Of a stretch of 64,000 bases of DNA, positions 41,872 to 51,106 are shown piece by piece (within the stretch, counting starts at the first letter, position 1; every line of letters starts with the position of its first letter). Under the pieces are notes generated by a model that did no database searches, had not been told where the DNA came from, and saw only the letters and a program-made list of their open reading frames with translations. This DNA is from Bacillus sp. V3B (lineage in GTDB: Bacteria; Bacillota; Bacilli; Bacillales; Cytobacillaceae), in NCBI RefSeq assembly GCF_024494465.1, contig NZ_JAETXM010000017.1:1-64000 (forward strand), given 5' to 3'. A program made the position numbers and the translations under genes.

Positions 41872-42573
41872 TTATTTCCGTTCTGTTTTCATATATTGTT
41901 GGCGGAATACTTGCATGGATTCGGCTTCATTTAACACCTTCAATTCACTTTCTGTTAAGGTACCGTCGCCCATTTGGATCACATATACATCAAGTTCCTT
42001 TTTTCCCCATTCGTTATATACATCGTCGACTGTTTCATAATAAAGATCCACTCGATTTCCTTTTATGGCACCACCCTTATCGGCAACAACACCAAACCCA
42101 TAACCAGGAATAAAGAGAATCGTTCCAATTGGAAATACATTTAAGTCAGCCGCTACTGTCGAATATAAATCCCTTTTCACTACTACACCCGAATAAGTAA
42201 TCCCGTATTCAGGGTGATTCGGATCTTTTCCAGTTGATTCATATCCTGCTGTATAGCCGGTAGCCAAGACTTTATGAATCGGATATTTTGACCAATCAAA
42301 TTCATTTTCAAGTGTTGGCAATTCTGCTGCCACTGCTTCAGTTGGTTCTACTACTGCATTTACCATACGTTGGATAGATTCAAATGCAACTCCACTTGAC
42401 TTCACCGTATGATTAAGATAAGAATGATCAGAATCTTGCTTTATATTTTTATAAATACTAGTTATTACAGATTTTACTTCCACCCCAGATATGGACTGAA
42501 ATGTTGTCATAAGAGCGGCCATAAATAAAATAGACATTGCAAAACGAGTGGTAATCTTTTTCAATCTTTTCAT
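41872..42573 (-). CDS. yuiC: 3D-domain cell-wall enzyme (YuiC)
   Basis: A 233-residue protein with an N-terminal signal or membrane anchor (residues 8-27), a spacer of about 90 residues and a C-terminal 3D domain: [39 protein letters not shown] and [20 protein letters not shown] with the Asp cluster that names the fold. YuiC of B. subtilis is an MltA-like lytic transglycosylase of the Sps group thought to act on peptidoglycan. The enzymatic class is established for the family. Confidence 0.92.
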   Translation of the reverse strand: MKRLKKITTRFAMSILFMAALMTTFQSISGVEVKSVITSIYKNIKQDSDHSYLNHTVKSSGVAFESIQRMVNAVVEPTEAVAAELPTLENEFDWSKYPIHKVLATGYTAGYESTGKDPNHPEYGITYSGVVVKRDLYSTVAADLNVFPIGTILFIPGYGFGVVADKGGAIKGNRVDLYYETVDDVYNEWGKKELDVYVIQMGDGTLTESELKVLNEAESMQVFRQQYMKTERK

Positions 42574-42695
42574 CTATCATTCATTCCTCCCAAAACTATT
42601 CATTTCCTTTGGTGAAGAAAATTATGCATGAATAGTAAAAAGAGGAAGTAAGAAATTTTTTTAAAAAGCGACTCACACATTCTACTATGATTAAA

Positions 42696-42723
42696 AACCT
42701 CCGCATATGCGAAGGTTCTTTGT
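42696..42723 (-). terminator. Terminator of yuiB
   Basis: AACCTCCGCATATGCGAAGGTT is a near-perfect hairpin directly next to the yuiB stop, with A-run flank for the minus strand. Confidence 0.7.
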
Positions 42724-43046
42724 TAAAACATTTGGTATCCTTTTTTGCGGAGTGCTTTAATCGTGACGCCTGCCACAATCGATCCCCCCCAACCGCAAGC
42801 TAAAATTAAAATATCAGCCATAGCTAAATTTGATAATCGTGAAAAAAGATCTGAAAAGGATGGTCTACTATTTGTAAAATATTCAACAAATCGGACCTCA
42901 TCTACAATAAAGATCGCAATAATTGGATAAATAATAGCCATAATCCAAGACATTCGTAATAACATATTAAGAATAAAACCAATTCCAAAAAATAACACAA
43001 AAAATAGGAGCATCGATATGACCAACACTACAATATTCATTTGCAT
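42723..43046 (-). CDS. yuiB: Conserved membrane protein YuiB
   Basis: A 107-residue protein with three hydrophobic segments (VVLVISMLLFFVLFFGIGFIL, WIMAIIYPIIAIFIVDE, MADILILACGWGGSIVAG). Function unknown. Position between yuiC and yumB is the same as in B. subtilis. yuiA, which follows it there, is not present; an M repeat fills that place. Confidence 0.88.
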   Translation of the reverse strand: MQMNIVVLVISMLLFFVLFFGIGFILNMLLRMSWIMAIIYPIIAIFIVDEVRFVEYFTNSRPSFSDLFSRLSNLAMADILILACGWGGSIVAGVTIKALRKKGYQMF

Positions 43047-43142
43047 CTAGAACTCCCCCTCCCCTGTCCAACACTATAAGTGTACTGAATGTTACAAAAG
43101 TCGTCAAAATTTTAGAACACTAATCTCTATTATTATGGTTGT

Positions 43143-43257
43143 TGTTGCTTTAAAAACCTTTGTTTTATGCGAGCATTCAGTTATTCGCGGAATAAAACAC
43201 ATGCTCACATACATCAAAATCCGTTTTTTAGGAAATGATCATTACATGAACAAAGCA
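43143..43257. repeat. M-type MITE (M6), diverged
   Basis: TGCTTT at the left, AATGATCATTACATGAACAA and AGCA at the right, and ATAAAACACATGCTCACATA in the centre match other M copies. The arms are more worn. The rest of the yuiB-yumB gap holds nothing recognisable. Confidence 0.65.
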
Positions 43258-43338
43258 AAAAAATAAAAATATGTAGCGAGATTTTTTCCAATACAGTCAT
43301 CAAAAAGAGGACAAAAAACTTATCCCCCCTTAGATCCA

Positions 43339-44544
43339 TTATATTAGCTTAAATCTACCTTTTTTTAATATTAGTGAGGATCCACCAATCATGTAAAGGG
43401 CACGATTATCAATCATCTTCTTCATAAAAAGTGCCTTCGCCCCCGTTATATTCTTACCATAGACAGTGCCGACTGCACTTTCTTTTCCTAACGAACAAAT
43501 AATCCCTCTAATATGGGGAACAAACGTCTCAAGTTCTGTTTCGTTATGGATAAGAGAAACAATATTTCTCGCACAAGTAATCCCTTGCTGTAAAGCAATT
43601 TGAGCTGTTGGCGAGTAAGGAGTTCCCTTTTTTTCATCTATTACTAAAGAACAGTCGCCTATAATGAAGAGGTTATCACTCTCTGGTGCTCTTAAATCAG
43701 GCTCTACTTTTACGCGACCTTTCATTGTTTCAATTCCTGAACCTTCAATGATGGAATTCCCGCGTACTCCTCCAGCCCAAATAACGGTTCCTGCTTTTAC
43801 TTCCTTGACCTGTTCTTCATCTTTTTTACCAATAAGCACACCATCTGGCGTACATTCCTTAATGCGTATCCCAAATATAAATTGGACCCCTTTTCCTTCT
43901 AAATAGGATACCGCATACTCCGAAAGGCTGCGATCAAAATCTGAAAGAGCGTAAGAGGATTGGATACAAATAAGCTTCACTTTCTCTTTACCTACACGAT
44001 ATTGACGACAAAGCTTCGGGATTCGATCCGTTAGTTCACCCAGGAATTCCATTCCGGTCAGACCGGCCCCACCAACTACAATCGTTAATTTCTCATCACC
44101 TTTTTGATAGGAAGCAAATTGACTTTCAATATGGTTGCTAATTCTTCTTGCCGCGTTGATGCTTGAAATGGAGAGAGTATTTTCCTTTATCCCTTTTACT
44201 CCAAGTGTTTCTTGCTGACCACCTAAAGCCATAACCAAGTAGTCATAGGAAATTTCATTCTCTTCTAAAATAACTTTTTTCTCTTCTCTTCTAATTTGAA
44301 TGACCGTATCTTGAATAAATTGTACTTTATCATGATCAATGATCTTTTTAATATCAAAACGAACTCGGTTAGGATGTAAATTACCTGCAGCAGCTTGGTG
44401 CAACCATGTTCTTTGGTAATGATAGTCATGTTTATTAACTAATATAATATCCGCTTCACCTGCACCAAGTTCTTTCTGCAATGTCACAATAGTCATTAGT
44501 CCACCAAAACCGGCCCCAAGAATTACTATTTTTGGCTTTTTCAA
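43339..44544 (-). CDS. yumB: Type II NADH dehydrogenase-like flavoprotein (YumB)
   Basis: A 401-residue NDH-2 family protein: FAD motif KIVILGAGFGGLMTIVTLQ, NKHDYHYQRTWLHQAAAG, second Rossmann motif TIVVGGAGLTGMEFLGEL, VIWAGGVRG and FIIGDCS. Oxidises NAD(P)H with quinone as probable acceptor at the membrane. TTG start with AGGAGGG upstream. Divergent from yumC. Three related flavoproteins (yumB, yumC, yutJ) lie within 8 kb. Confidence 0.92.
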   Translation of the reverse strand: MKKPKIVILGAGFGGLMTIVTLQKELGAGEADIILVNKHDYHYQRTWLHQAAAGNLHPNRVRFDIKKIIDHDKVQFIQDTVIQIRREEKKVILEENEISYDYLVMALGGQQETLGVKGIKENTLSISSINAARRISNHIESQFASYQKGDEKLTIVVGGAGLTGMEFLGELTDRIPKLCRQYRVGKEKVKLICIQSSYALSDFDRSLSEYAVSYLEGKGVQFIFGIRIKECTPDGVLIGKKDEEQVKEVKAGTVIWAGGVRGNSIIEGSGIETMKGRVKVEPDLRAPESDNLFIIGDCSLVIDEKKGTPYSPTAQIALQQGITCARNIVSLIHNETELETFVPHIRGIICSLGKESAVGTVYGKNITGAKALFMKKMIDNRALYMIGGSSLILKKGRFKLI

Positions 44545-44923
44545 CTTAACCCTCCTTTGGATCGTTCCATCGTCTCTTGTTGTTTGATTTCACTGTATTT
44601 CTATTTTAATGTAAAAAGCGTCAGATTTTAAATTTTGTGATGGTTTTCTTTATAAATTATATTACTAAAATGATAAAGTTCACAAAACCTTTAAAAACTC
44701 TTCTTATTTTTCTAATATCCCTTTATAAACTATATTTGTTTTGTATAGAAAACTTCTAGTTTTCTTCATTTATCGTCTCATATTAAAATCGTTTAAATCA
44801 TAGATTATAATAATAACTTTATTTTAAAATGTATATTTTTTAAAAATTCAAAAATATTGGAAATTCAATATTCACGTTATTATATTGAGTATATATACGC
44901 AGTATAAAGGGGGGTTTTATGAG
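44545..44923. other. Divergent intergenic region yumB/yumC
   Basis: Very AT-rich, no frame or repeat. It includes a candidate sigma-A promoter for yumC: TTGGAA (44857-44862), 18 bases, TATATT (44881-44886). Confidence 0.4.
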
Positions 44924-45919
44924 TTGAAAAAAGATCAAAAAGTTTATGATATTACCATAATAGGTGGAGGACCGATTGGATTATTTACTGCTTTTTATGG
45001 CGGTATGAGGCAGGCTTCTGTTAAGATCATTGAAAGCTTACCACAATTAGGAGGTCAATTATCTGCGCTGTATCCTGAAAAGTATATATATGATGTTGCT
45101 GGTTTCCCAAAAGTACGGGCAAAAGAACTCATTGATAACTTAAAGGAACAAATGTCTAAGTTTGATCAAGCAGTTACTCTTGAACAGTCCGTTGAAAAAA
45201 TTGAAAAACAAGAAGACGGAATATTCAAATTAACAACGACTGAAGAGATTCATTACTCTAAATCACTCATTATTACGGCTGGAAATGGTGCTTTCCAACC
45301 GCGCAGACTTGAAATTGAAAATGCTGAACAATTTAAAAACAGGAACCTTCATTACTTTATTGATGACTTAAATAAGTTTGCCGGTAAAACAGTCATTGTT
45401 TTTGGCGGTGGCGATTCCGCAGTTGACTGGGCTTTAATGCTTGAACCAATTGCAGAGAAAGTAACAATCGTCCACAGACGTAATAAATTCCGTGCCCATG
45501 AACATAGTGTCGAAAATCTACAAAATTCGAAAGTTGATATTAAAACACCTTATGTACCGGCTGAATTAATCAGTGATGAAAATAGAATTACACAAGTCTT
45601 AATTAGTGAAGTGAAAACAGAAGAAAAAGTTGCCATTGATGTCGATGATGTCATTGTCAACTATGGATTTGTTTCATCACTAGGTCCCATTAAAGAGTGG
45701 GGCTTAGAAATCGAAAAGAATTCGATTGTTGTCAATTCTAAACAAGAAACAAATATTCCAGGAATTTATGCGTGCGGAGATATTTGCACATATGATGGAA
45801 AAATAAAATTAATTGCCAGCGGCTTTGGTGAAGCCCCTGTTGCCATCACCCAAGCTAAATTATATGTGGATCCAACTGCAAAAAAACATGTACCGCACAG
45901 CTCAGATCTGTTTAAATAA
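44924..45919 (+). CDS. yumC: Ferredoxin/flavodoxin--NADP+ reductase, thioredoxin-reductase type (YumC)
   Basis: A 331-residue homodimeric FNR2. FAD motif [44 protein letters not shown] motif [29 protein letters not shown] and [20 protein letters not shown]. No redox-active CxxC, as expected for this class. Reduces flavodoxins or ferredoxin with NADPH, and is essential in B. subtilis. TTG 44924 is chosen: AAAGGGGGG lies nine bases before it, and the protein then starts like B. subtilis YumC. Confidence 0.95.
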   Translation: MKKDQKVYDITIIGGGPIGLFTAFYGGMRQASVKIIESLPQLGGQLSALYPEKYIYDVAGFPKVRAKELIDNLKEQMSKFDQAVTLEQSVEKIEKQEDGIFKLTTTEEIHYSKSLIITAGNGAFQPRRLEIENAEQFKNRNLHYFIDDLNKFAGKTVIVFGGGDSAVDWALMLEPIAEKVTIVHRRNKFRAHEHSVENLQNSKVDIKTPYVPAELISDENRITQVLISEVKTEEKVAIDVDDVIVNYGFVSSLGPIKEWGLEIEKNSIVVNSKQETNIPGIYACGDICTYDGKIKLIASGFGEAPVAITQAKLYVDPTAKKHVPHSSDLFK

Positions 45920-45920
45920 A

Positions 45921-46053
45921 AGGCTGCGTTAAATAATCATGTTGATGGTCAAATGTCCTTTGGTATACGCGTCCATTAAGTGATTCATACTGAATCAAAC
46001 ACATGGGCACATACACCAAAGGACATTTATCAACTATAATCTTTAACACAGCC
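45921..46053. repeat. M-type MITE (M7), best-preserved copy
   Basis: 133 bases that fold on themselves almost completely: GGCTGCGTTAAATAATCATG against CTATAATCTTTAACACAGCC, AAATGTCCTTTGG against CCAAAGGACATTT, ATTCATACTGAATCAAA at the tip. Begins two bases after the yumC stop. Confidence 0.9.
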
Positions 46054-46169
46054 AAATAAAAAAGAACCTTTGTGCGCTTCCTGCTAAAAAAGCTAACTTC
46101 AAAAGTCAGCTTTTTTCTAAATTGTCGAGAAACCCTTTCAGTTCTCAGAAACTTGAATGTTTTTCATAT

Positions 46170-46383
46170 AAAGCAGACTTCCATCAGTGGGGGTTTTTCT
46201 TCATCCCCACTGATGATTAGTCACGCGGAGCCTGATTGGCTTTTTTAAGAGTTGAAGCTCTTAGAAAAGACCTTATCGCACTTATCGGACCTTTACGAGC
46301 AGTTAATCTCCCACTTATCTTCTTTGTTATACCCTGAATCTTGAGGTGGGGATTTTACTGCCCGTTAAGAGTGGGGTAAAATA
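46170..46383 (+). repeat. P-type repeat (P2), long form
   Basis: A 214-base element. Left: GCAGACTTCC then CATCAGTGGGGG/CCCCACTGATG hairpin. Middle: AGTTGAAGCTCTT. Right: TTATCGGACCTTTACGAGCA, then AGGTGGGGATTTTACTGCCC and GTTAAGAGTGGGGTAAAAT. The layout of imperfect hairpins near both ends recalls IS200/IS605 ends and the guide-RNA-like region at the 3' end of tnpB, but no transposase or tnpB frame is present. Confidence 0.75.
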
Positions 46384-46411
46384 GTGAAAAATAGTTGAGC
46401 AAATTTCATCT

Positions 46412-47596
46412 TTAATACACATCACGTTGGTAACGCCCTTGCTTTTTCATATCATTTAGATACGCTTCGGCTGCTTCACGGGTCATCATACCTTCTTTTT
46501 CAATAATGTCAATAAGCATGTTGTGGACATCCTTCGCCATCTTTTGCTTATCTCCACAAACGTAGAAGTATGCTCCATTTTCTATCCATTCAAACAATTC
46601 TTTGCTGTTTTCAAGCATTTTATTCTGTACATATACTTTTTCTGCTGCATCACGGGACCATGCAGTCTCTAATTTTGTCAGTACTCCATCTTTTTGATAT
46701 TTTTCTAATTCATCTTGATAAAGGAAATCCGACGCTGCATGCTGGTCTCCAAAAAACAGCCAGGATCTTCCCGTTACTTTAGTCACTGCAAGCTCTTCAA
46801 TAAAGGAACGGAATGGTGCAATGCCTGTCCCAGGACCAACCATAATAATATCTTTATCCCCCGACTCTGGCAGATGAAAATGTTTATTTGGTTGAACAAA
46901 TACTGGAAGCGTATCTCCTTCTTGACTACGTTCCGCAACTAAAATAGAACAAACACCTTTCCGATCACGTCCGTGAGCCGTGTAACGTACAGCTCCAATC
47001 GTTAGATGCACTTCACCAGGATTAGCAGTAATGCTGCTTGCAATTGAATAGAGACGCGGTGGCATTTTTCTTAAAAGAGACACAATTTCTTGGGCAGAAG
47101 CCTTCCATGGACCGAATTCACGTAACATATCAAGCAAATCACGTCCATCGCAATATTCTTTCAAATTATCTGCATTTTCAGCCAACAAAAGCGCTTGCAT
47201 TTTTTCGTTTTCTGTAAATTTCGCTGCTTGCTGTAAAATCTTTTTAGTCAATAGCGTAATTTCAAAGTACGATGTTAGCGCTTCTTTTAAAGGAAGAGTT
47301 TCGCCTTGCTTATTGATTGTAACAGCCATTTCCGGATCCCATTTTAGTTCATCAAGAAGGGCAGCTACTAGTTCTGGATCATTTTGAGGGATAACACCAA
47401 GGGCATCACCTGGGACATAGGAAAGACCTGACCCTTCTAATGATAACTCGATATGCCTTGTTTCTTTGCTAGAGCCAGATCCATTTAAATTTATATTTTT
47501 GAGAACCTTCGCTTGAAATGGATTTGTCCTTGAAAATGTTGTTGGCACCTTTTTGTCCTTTTTTGTATTTTCAGGATTTACTACATTAGTTTGCAT
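46412..47596 (-). CDS. CysJ-type NADPH-flavin reductase lacking the FMN domain
   Basis: About 394 residues equivalent to the FAD/NADPH half of sulfite reductase flavoprotein CysJ. NPFQAKVLKNINLNGSGSSK and GSGLSYVPGDALGVIPQN open the FAD domain; PPRLYSIASS binds FAD; KGVCSILVAE, GPGTGIAPFRSFIEE and YFYVCGDK bind NADPH; and the tail GRYQRDVY is the CysJ C-terminus. The N-terminal flavodoxin domain (about 200 residues) that passes electrons to CysI is missing, and no cysI is nearby. Could use a free flavodoxin as partner. ATG 47596 has GAGGTG six bases upstream. Flanked by P2 and M7 repeats on the 3' side. Confidence 0.85.
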   Translation of the reverse strand: MQTNVVNPENTKKDKKVPTTFSRTNPFQAKVLKNINLNGSGSSKETRHIELSLEGSGLSYVPGDALGVIPQNDPELVAALLDELKWDPEMAVTINKQGETLPLKEALTSYFEITLLTKKILQQAAKFTENEKMQALLLAENADNLKEYCDGRDLLDMLREFGPWKASAQEIVSLLRKMPPRLYSIASSITANPGEVHLTIGAVRYTAHGRDRKGVCSILVAERSQEGDTLPVFVQPNKHFHLPESGDKDIIMVGPGTGIAPFRSFIEELAVTKVTGRSWLFFGDQHAASDFLYQDELEKYQKDGVLTKLETAWSRDAAEKVYVQNKMLENSKELFEWIENGAYFYVCGDKQKMAKDVHNMLIDIIEKEGMMTREAAEAYLNDMKKQGRYQRDVY

Positions 47597-47808
47597 AATC
47601 TTCACCTCAAAAAGTTATATAAAAATAGGATAACACAGAATGAGAAAATCAGACATGTTTTTTTGCCATTCGCAATAATTGGTATTAGTTAATTGATAAT
47701 TTTCTTGCAACAACTAGGTCAATTTCTTTTTCTATTGTTAATTTCTGATATTCCTTTTGATTAGATATTTTGCCAAAGTGTTTTTTCTAATTTGCTTATT
47801 TAATGATA

Positions 47809-47936
47809 AAAAAGCCCCTCAAATAGTTATGGCATTAACTACCGAGGCGGCAGATCATTCACAACCTTGATTTAAGGCTTTAAGGGGTTTCTAGTATACA
47901 TTTTCATGATAGTATACACTTAAAAAACCCCTTTAA
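47809..47936. other. Structured intergenic element with TAGTATACA direct repeats inside a hairpin
   Basis: TTAAGGGGTTT (47880-47890) pairs with AAACCCCTTTAA (47925-47936). The loop holds TAGTATACA at 47892-47900 and again at 47910-47918 with a 9-base spacer; GTATAC is itself palindromic. Upstream AAAAAAGCCCCTC (47809-47821) may pair alternatively with the GGGG segment. It lies between the CysJ-like gene and erpA. It could be a terminator of erpA, an alternative-structure attenuator, or a recombination site. Confidence 0.5.
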
Positions 47937-47965
47937 TTCATAACCTTAAAACAAGCTTATCCTTT

Positions 47966-48328
47966 CTAACAATTTTCTGGTGTTCCTGATGCTTCTGCTG
48001 TACGGAATGAAGAACCACAGCCACAAGTAGCAATGGCATTTGGATTCTCAATCGTAAACCCGCCGCCCATCATCGATTCTTTGAAATCAATAACCGTTCC
48101 ATTCAAAATAACAGCATCTTCTTTTTTCACAACCACTTGAATTCCTTGCTGATCGAATTGTAGATCATCCTCTTCGACATCTTGCACAAATCCCATCCCA
48201 TAAGACAATCCACTGCAGCCTCCACCTTTAATGGCAACTCGAAGAAAAGATCCTTCCTCCTCGTTTTGTTTCATCATATCTTTTATTTGAAGAGCTGCGG
48301 CTTCGGTAATCTTAACTGTTTCGCTCAT
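47966..48328 (-). CDS. erpA: A-type iron-sulfur carrier protein (YutM, ErpA/IscA family)
   Basis: A 120-residue HesB/IscA protein that carries Fe-S clusters to apo-proteins. The three ligand cysteines are in GGGCSGLSYG and CGCGSSF. The start KITEAAALQIKDMM is typical. Named yutM in B. subtilis. It lies near other Fe-S genes in this window (YutI, YuzB, YumC as electron donor). The last residues TAEASGTPENC include an extra Cys at the very end, which is unusual but may be incidental. Confidence 0.92.
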   Translation of the reverse strand: MSETVKITEAAALQIKDMMKQNEEEGSFLRVAIKGGGCSGLSYGMGFVQDVEEDDLQFDQQGIQVVVKKEDAVILNGTVIDFKESMMGGGFTIENPNAIATCGCGSSFRTAEASGTPENC

Positions 48329-48490
48329 TTTATAGCCTCCCTTTTACTTTTCTTTATTATATACACTTCATCAATTCCTCTCAACTGAATGAACTTATCG
48401 AATAACCCAAATTGATAGTCCATATTTCCTAAACTGCGTTATAATAGATACTACAGTATTCTATTTCTTATTTATTCTGAGGTGATTTAA

Positions 48491-49177
48491 TTGGCTGAAC
48501 TTGAGGCTCTATTTGACAAAAAATGTACATGCACCATGTGTGAGCACTCTTTTACTACAAAAAAAATACGCTCCCGATTCGTAAAATTATTACATACCGA
48601 TACAGATCTATGTCCAACTTATTCTCCTCCTGAAAATAACCCGGTGTACTATCATATTTTAGTTTGTCCCGCATGTGGTTATTCTTTCTCAGATGACTTT
48701 TCTCCTTATTTTCCTCCTGGTACAAAAGAAGTCATTCAAGAGAAGGTTTGTTCAAACTGGACTCCGCATAGCTTTTCCAATAAACGAACGATAGAAGATG
48801 TGATCCAAACATACAAGCTCACTGTTTATTGTGCAACGCTAAAAAAAGAAAAACATGTGGTTAAAGCCGGAATGTATATGCGACTTGGATGGCTTTACCG
48901 CTCCCTTGGGAACAGTGAGCAAGAGCAACGTTTTATGAAGCTAGCCATTCATGAATACGGTGAAACTTATAGCACACAGGATTATCAAGGCACTCAAGTT
49001 TCTGAAGTTCGTATCCTATACTTATTAGGCGAATTATCTCGGAGAACTGGAGATATTAAGGAAGCAGGAAAAAGTTTTTCGAGAGTTATTGAACAACAGA
49101 GTAGAACAACCGAAAAAAACATTGTCGAAATGGCAAAAGAAAGATGGCGTGAAATAAGAGAATCAAGAGGCTCATAA
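48491..49177 (+). CDS. DUF2225 protein (Zn-ribbon plus TPR-like)
   Basis: A 228-residue protein with N-terminal Cys pairs (CTCTMCEHSF and CPACGYSF, a probable Zn ribbon) and a C-terminal helical part resembling TPR repeats (MRLGWLYRSLGNSEQEQRF, LYLLGELSRRTGDIKEAG). Function is not known. TTG start with GAGGTG six bases upstream. Divergent from erpA. In B. subtilis dapF and other genes stand near this place; they are absent here. Confidence 0.85.
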   Translation: MAELEALFDKKCTCTMCEHSFTTKKIRSRFVKLLHTDTDLCPTYSPPENNPVYYHILVCPACGYSFSDDFSPYFPPGTKEVIQEKVCSNWTPHSFSNKRTIEDVIQTYKLTVYCATLKKEKHVVKAGMYMRLGWLYRSLGNSEQEQRFMKLAIHEYGETYSTQDYQGTQVSEVRILYLLGELSRRTGDIKEAGKSFSRVIEQQSRTTEKNIVEMAKERWREIRESRGS

Positions 49178-49189
49178 AAAAACAAAGAC

Positions 49190-49333
49190 TGACTAAATCC
49201 AAGGTTCTGATCTACTTTACTTTTGGCTCATATAATAACGGTTGAAAAAAAATGGGTGTATAAGGGAATACGTTTTATTCATCTACATAACGTCACTCCC
49301 CTATACACCAAAGATCTTTATTTCCATTAAAAC
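49190..49333. repeat. Possible worn M-type MITE (M8)
   Basis: AACAAAGACTGACT at the left, and TACACCAAAGATC with TTTATTTCCATTA at the right resemble M arms. A TTTATTCATCTAC centre lies between. The match is weak. Confidence 0.35.
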
Positions 49334-49339
49334 CTACAA

Positions 49340-49579
49340 TTAGAAAAGAGGGTTCTCTTCTAAAAACTGATATATTTTTTCTACGAGCTGTTCAGGTGTT
49401 TCCCCTGTCACAATTTCACCATTTACAAGAGCATATAAGGAATGTCCACATTTTCCGCAAGAACCAAGACAACCATATTCAATAATATCTAAATTAGCAT
49501 CTTTTTCTAACTTTTCTCTCGCTATTTGTGCACCATTGGCTAAATTGCTAATACAAAATTCAATTATAGGCTTTATCAT
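49340..49579 (-). CDS. yuzB: DUF1450 protein YuzB
   Basis: A 79-residue protein. [20 protein letters not shown] at the start, [20 protein letters not shown] in the middle, and a final helix. The Cys set (C, C-x3-C-x2-C) fits a thioredoxin-like [2Fe-2S] binder. Sits divergent from yutJ, as in B. subtilis. Function is unknown; a role in Fe-S or electron transfer is an inference from neighbours. Confidence 0.92.
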   Translation of the reverse strand: MIKPIIEFCISNLANGAQIAREKLEKDANLDIIEYGCLGSCGKCGHSLYALVNGEIVTGETPEQLVEKIYQFLEENPLF

Positions 49580-49992
49580 CTATTTCTCACCTCTTACTTA
49601 TAAACTATATTACTTATTTTCCACCGTCAGTTTAAATCATACACTAATTATCAGCATTCCGAGATTTTGATCTTTTTACTAAACCTTTATTATTTATCAT
49701 GTTACAATATACTTTGTCAATAAATATACCTATAACTGTTGTTATTTCGTCACAATTTAGATATACTTTTGATATATGAGAAGTCGATGAATTGTTTTTT
49801 AAAATAATTTCGAAAACGCTTTTAGGGACTTATCTTTAGAGGTATATATATCTATCCAATCGGATAATATTTTATTACTCTGAAGCATTAACTTATTATC
49901 CTATTAGGTTATAGAATTACTTCGTTTATCGACCAAATAAAAATTGAGATTACTATAGTAGATGAATGAATGAAGAAAAAGGGGAAGTTGCT
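49580..49992. other. Divergent intergenic region yuzB/yutJ
   Basis: About 410 AT-rich bases that must contain the promoters of both genes. No frame, repeat or clear operator was found. Confidence 0.4.
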
Positions 49993-51060
49993 ATGAAAAA
50001 CTTGGTCGTACTTGGTGGGGGATACGGTGGAATGCGAGTTCTAGCCCGTTTGCTACCAGATCAATTACCGAATAACATGTCCATTACGTTAATTGACCGA
50101 TTACCCTATCATTGTCTTAAAACGGAATATTATGCACTTGCTGCCGGAACGATATCGGATCAAGATGTACGTGTCACTTTTCCAGATGATCCAAGATTAA
50201 AAATAATCTATGCGGAGATTGATAAGATCAACCTTGAAGAGAAGAAAGTGATTCTTTCTGGTGCAGAGCCGGTTTCTTATGATGACCTTATTATTGGGTT
50301 GGGTTGTGAAGATAAATATCACAATGTTCCTGGTGCTAAAGAATTTACCTATAGTATTCAAACCATTGATCAATCACGTAATACATATCAAGCTTTAAAT
50401 AACCTTCCCCCTGGATCAGTTGTATCGATCGTTGGAGCTGGATTGAGCGGAGTCGAACTAGCTTCAGAACTGAATGAAAGTCGAAAAGATTTAAAGATTA
50501 AATTGTTTGATAGAGGAAACTATATTTTATCTGCTTTTCCAGAAAAACTTAGCACATACGTTCAGAATTGGTTTGATAATCATGGAGTTGAAATTATCAA
50601 TAATTCAAATATTACGAGAGTAGAAGAGAATGTTTTATATAATCATGAAGCCCCTTCTACATGTGACGCCATCGTATGGACAGCTGGAATCCAACCAAAC
50701 CGAATTGTCCGTGAACTAAATGTTGAAAAAGATAAACAAGAAAGAATTGTCTTAACCGTACATCATAATATTCCCAACAATGAACATGTCTATGTCGTTG
50801 GTGATTGTGCAAGCCTTCCACATGCACCAAGTGCCCAACTTGCAGAAGGTCAGGCAGAACAAATCGTGCAAGTGCTCTTAGATCGATGGAATGGTAAAGA
50901 ATTGCCTGAATCGTTACCAACCATTAAACTTAAAGGCATTCTAGGTTCACTTGGGAAAAAACACGGTTTTGGACTTGTAGCTGAGAAACCAGTAACTGGA
51001 AGAGTCGCACGCTTATTAAAATCAGGAATACTCTGGATGTATAAATATCATCGGGGATAA
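49993..51060 (+). CDS. yutJ: NADH dehydrogenase-like flavoprotein YutJ
   Basis: A 355-residue NDH-2 family protein. FAD motif LVVLGGGYGGMRVLARLL, NAD motif VSIVGAGLSGVELASEL, IVWTAGIQPN and VYVVGDCASLPHAPSAQLAE. ATG 49993 is chosen because AAAGGGG lies eight bases before it; ATG 49966 has no site. The C-terminus (GILWMYKYHRG) is amphipathic and may touch the membrane. Followed by a strong terminator shared with yuzD. Confidence 0.92.
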   Translation: MKNLVVLGGGYGGMRVLARLLPDQLPNNMSITLIDRLPYHCLKTEYYALAAGTISDQDVRVTFPDDPRLKIIYAEIDKINLEEKKVILSGAEPVSYDDLIIGLGCEDKYHNVPGAKEFTYSIQTIDQSRNTYQALNNLPPGSVVSIVGAGLSGVELASELNESRKDLKIKLFDRGNYILSAFPEKLSTYVQNWFDNHGVEIINNSNITRVEENVLYNHEAPSTCDAIVWTAGIQPNRIVRELNVEKDKQERIVLTVHHNIPNNEHVYVVGDCASLPHAPSAQLAEGQAEQIVQVLLDRWNGKELPESLPTIKLKGILGSLGKKHGFGLVAEKPVTGRVARLLKSGILWMYKYHRG

Positions 51061-51061
51061 T

Positions 51062-51104
51062 AAAAAAGTCCGCAATTGAGTTGTTAATTGCGGACTTTTT
51101 TCTA
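51062..51104. terminator. Bidirectional terminator yutJ/yuzD
   Basis: AAAAAAGTCCGCAATT pairs with AATTGCGGACTTTTTT around a short loop. Confidence 0.9.
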
Positions 51105-51106
51105 CC

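Noticed and set aside
47805-47940. CRISPR-like or phage att site reading of the TAGTATACA repeats
   Set aside because: There are only two repeats, with no spacer array and no integrase nearby; kept only as a structural observation.
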